Below are positions 5,815 through 7,216 of a DNA stretch of 7,216 nucleotides, piece by piece. The position numbers were made by a program, and so were the translations under genes. This DNA comes from Candidatus Bathyarchaeota archaeon. Its GTDB lineage: Archaea; Thermoproteota; Bathyarchaeia; TCS64. How positions within the stretch are numbered: position 1 is the stretch's first letter; each line of letters begins with the position of its first letter. The stretch covers positions 1 through 7,216 of the forward strand of contig VGJH01000065.1 in the NCBI GenBank assembly GCA_016867505.1. Reading direction: 5' to 3'. The notes under the pieces were generated by a model. It was not told where the DNA came from, searched no databases, and worked only from the letters and a program-made list of their open reading frames with translations.

Positions 5815-6086
5815 TTTTTCATTATCATCTCAATACATTTAACAGGGCACTCTGAAGCGCAGATGCCACATCCTTTACAATAATTGTAATCAACCTCAGT
5901 ATACCCATCTTCTCTAACTTTTATTGCTCCTTCAGGACAGAAAAAGTGGCATAAAGTGCATTTTGTACATTTGCTATGATCAATCTTTGGATGAGCTACA
6001 CCCCAATCTCCTGTTTTATATTCTTTTGATGATTTAAAAGGAATGGCACCTAAATCCAGTTCACTCTTTTTCTTAGGTTGATTCAA
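5811..6086 (-). CDS. porD: Pyruvate:ferredoxin oxidoreductase, delta (ferredoxin-like) subunit
   Basis: A 91-residue 2[4Fe-4S] electron-transfer subunit. The first cluster motif is C40-x2-C43-x2-C46-x3-C50-P and the second is C70-x2-C73-x2-C76-x3-C80-P, with an extra cysteine at 84. GDWGVAHP (26-33) before the clusters is the PorD signature that links the subunit to the complex. It carries electrons from the PorB cluster to external ferredoxin. The start is TTG at 6086, whose last two bases are shared with the porG stop (TTGA); no ATG or GTG occurs in this frame at a sensible place upstream. GGGGTTGTG some 6-14 bases upstream may act as a weak ribosome site. Coupling to porG would explain use of the poor start codon. 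Confidence 0.95.
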   Translation of the reverse strand: MNQPKKKSELDLGAIPFKSSKEYKTGDWGVAHPKIDHSKCTKCTLCHFFCPEGAIKVREDGYTEVDYNYCKGCGICASECPVKCIEMIMKK

Positions 6087-6640
6087 TTTTTCACAACCCC
6101 GTCATATGCTGCTTTGATGACCTCAATATTTTTTTCAAGAATTTTTCCGCTAAACCTTTCTTTAACGACTTTCAAGATTGAATCTAAATTTATTATGTTT
6201 GAAGCTTTAATTAATGCTCCAAGCATTGCAGTATTAGTGACTGGTGTACCAATTATTTGTAGTGACAAAGATGTTGCATCAATAACCCAGACTTCATTTT
6301 CATAAAGCCCTAATCTTTTCTTAATTTCAATAGGAGATTCGTTTGAATTAACAATTATTTTACTTGTTTTTTTTATACCCTCAATTATTGTGGAACCTAA
6401 TAAAGTTGAATCAAGAACAACTATAAAGTCTGGTTTGTATACATTTGAATGTATTAGTATAGGCTCATCACTAATTCTTGTGAATGCTGTTAGTGGAGCT
6501 CCTGCTCTTTCTGGTCCGAATGCTGGGAAACTTTGAATTTGTTTTCCTTCAATTAATCCTGCTTGAGCGAGTAGAAGCGATGCTGTCCAAGCTCCTTGAC
6601 CACCTCGTCCATGGAACCTTATTTCATAGAGCTTACTCAA
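6083..6640 (-). CDS. porG: Pyruvate:ferredoxin oxidoreductase, gamma subunit
   Basis: A 185-residue subunit containing RFHGRGGQGAWTAS (8-21), IQSFPAFGPERAGAPLTAFTR (from 35), PDFIVVLDSTLL (70-81) and GTPVTNTAMLGALIKAS (131-147), the characteristic gamma-domain motifs of PFOR and related 2-oxoacid oxidoreductases. In the single-chain enzyme this domain takes part in CoA access and in assembly. The start is TTG at 6640, supported by GAGGA at 6648-6652, which lies 7 bases upstream, and by the MSKLYEIRFHGRGGQG alignment; no in-frame ATG exists upstream. It is the first gene of the por block, 60 bases after pyrF on the same strand. A TATA-like box lies between them, so it may be both read through and independently transcribed. 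Confidence 0.95.
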   Translation of the reverse strand: MSKLYEIRFHGRGGQGAWTASLLLAQAGLIEGKQIQSFPAFGPERAGAPLTAFTRISDEPILIHSNVYKPDFIVVLDSTLLGSTIIEGIKKTSKIIVNSNESPIEIKKRLGLYENEVWVIDATSLSLQIIGTPVTNTAMLGALIKASNIINLDSILKVVKERFSGKILEKNIEVIKAAYDGVVKN

Positions 6641-6647
6641 AGCATTG

Positions 6648-6652
6648 TCCTC
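6648..6652 (-). promoter_or_regulatory. Ribosome binding site that fixes the porG TTG start
   Basis: GAGGA on the minus strand is followed by 7 bases and then TTG at 6640. It is the clearest Shine-Dalgarno-like sequence for a TTG start in the window. Confidence 0.6.
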
Positions 6653-6659
6653 ATGATGG

Positions 6660-6666
6660 TATAAAT
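6660..6666 (-). promoter_or_regulatory. Possible box A inside the pyrF-porG gap
   Basis: ATTTATA on the minus strand, preceded by A-rich GATAAAATCC, is centred about 23-25 bases before the porG TTG. If used, transcription would start almost at the start codon and lose the GAGGA ribosome site. The box may therefore be fortuitous, or porG may have both leadered and leaderless transcripts. Confidence 0.3.
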
Positions 6667-6700
6667 GGATTTTATCTTCCTTATTGGTATTTTGATAATC

Positions 6701-7216
6701 CTAGTGGAATATTTTAAGTCTTAAGTCATTTAATTCATCTCGACTCTTTTTTGCTTGAACTGCGGACGCTTCAGCAAATTTTTCCCAATTCCACTTCATT
6801 ACCTCGTAAGCGTAATTAACTGAACGAGAAGATGAGACTAATAATCCATTACCTAGTTTATTCGATCCAAGCTTAATTGCATTAGATGCATCTCCTCCTT
6901 GAGGACCTAATCCTGGTGAGAGAATTAACCTCTCTTCTCCGATGATTTCTCTAATTTGTTTTAACTCTTCATTTGCAGTTGATCCTACAACAAATCCATT
7001 TGAACCATATTCAAAAGCATCTTTAGCCAATTTCAAATAAAGTGGCATACCCTCAACAATTTTAGATTGGTAATCATGAGTGCCTGGATTACTCATTCTA
7101 CACAAAGCAAAAATTCCTTTTTCTTTTTCTTTTGACCACTTATAAACTGAATCTACACCATTGAGATACCCTGGGAATGGATTAAATGTGATTGCATCGA
7201 ATCCAAGTCTATCAAT
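6701..7216 (-). CDS. pyrF: Orotidine 5'-phosphate decarboxylase, type-2-like, C-terminal part (partial)
   Basis: The last 171 codons of a leftward gene that enters from the right edge; the open frame continues to base 7216, so a TTG at 7105 is internal. The visible protein reads FDAITFNPFPG (6-16), IFALCRMSNPGTHDYQ (35-50), NGFVVGSTANEEL, then LSPGLGPQGGD and LLVSSSRSVNYA near the end. The SNPG segment and PGxGxQGGD phosphate-loop motif match the type 2 (TIGR02127-like) OMP decarboxylases. The enzyme converts OMP to UMP, the last step of de novo pyrimidine synthesis. The catalytic Lys/Asp motif is outside the window, so activity cannot be checked. It lies 60 bases upstream of porG in the same direction. 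Confidence 0.9.
   Translation of the reverse strand: MDRLGFDAITFNPFPGYLNGVDSVYKWSKEKEKGIFALCRMSNPGTHDYQSKIVEGMPLYLKLAKDAFEYGSNGFVVGSTANEELKQIREIIGEERLILSPGLGPQGGDASNAIKLGSNKLGNGLLVSSSRSVNYAYEVMKWNWEKFAEASAVQAKKSRDELNDLRLKIFH

Noticed and set aside
6078..6717. Two plus-strand open frames opposite porG
   Set aside because: They are antisense to well-matched porG; their hydrophobic translations reflect the complementary strand's T-rich codons.
6701..7105. A short pyrF starting at an internal TTG (7105)
   Set aside because: The frame continues upstream to the window edge with family-like sequence (FDAITFNPFPG), so the gene is cut by the window and not shortened.
1..7216. tRNA, rRNA, CRISPR or insertion-sequence content
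   Set aside because: Nearly all bases are in recognisable genes and the gaps are short and AT-rich; no cloverleaf-like GC-rich segment, spaced repeat array or terminal inverted repeats were seen.

Overview
This is a gene-dense, AT-rich piece of an archaeal chromosome. The archaeal assignment rests on four things. There is a four-subunit pyruvate:ferredoxin oxidoreductase in the gamma-delta-alpha-beta order. There is a small DOT1-like protein lysine methyltransferase of the aKMT type. There is a protein of the archaea-rich 'adenosine-specific kinase' family. Promoters look like archaeal box A (TATA) elements, with T-runs at gene ends. The lineage cannot be fixed from this window. The mixture (aKMT-like protein, zinc-LID adenylate kinase, type-2-like OMP decarboxylase) would suit an uncultivated Asgard-like or TACK-like anaerobe, but that is inference. 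The presence of PFOR argues for anaerobic or microaerobic metabolism.

Layout, left to right: the 3' end of pyrB (+) converges on the aKMT-like methyltransferase (-). A divergent promoter region of about 85 bp separates that from the adenosine-specific-kinase-family gene (+). This gene converges, with 7 bp between stops, on an unrecognised two-winged-helix protein (-). Behind it lies adk (-). Another divergent region of about 130 bp leads to a small two-helix membrane protein (+) resembling DUF2905. Its stop codon interlocks with that of a helix-turn-helix regulator (-). The regulator follows porB in a long leftward unit whose order of transcription is pyrF, porG, porD, porA, porB, regulator. 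pyrF runs off the right edge.

Functionally, the right half makes acetyl-CoA and reduced ferredoxin from pyruvate. The four por genes are translationally coupled, with stop and start codons overlapping or a few bases apart, and a candidate regulator is appended. The left half and both ends concern nucleotides: pyrB and pyrF belong to de novo UMP synthesis, adk balances adenine nucleotides, and the PF04008-like protein is thought to bind adenosine. About half of the genes appear to start with TTG. No RNA genes, mobile elements, CRISPR arrays or gene-free stretches over 300 bases were seen. Most of the window is ordinary core metabolism; the less explained parts are the two regulators, the methyltransferase and the start-codon pattern.
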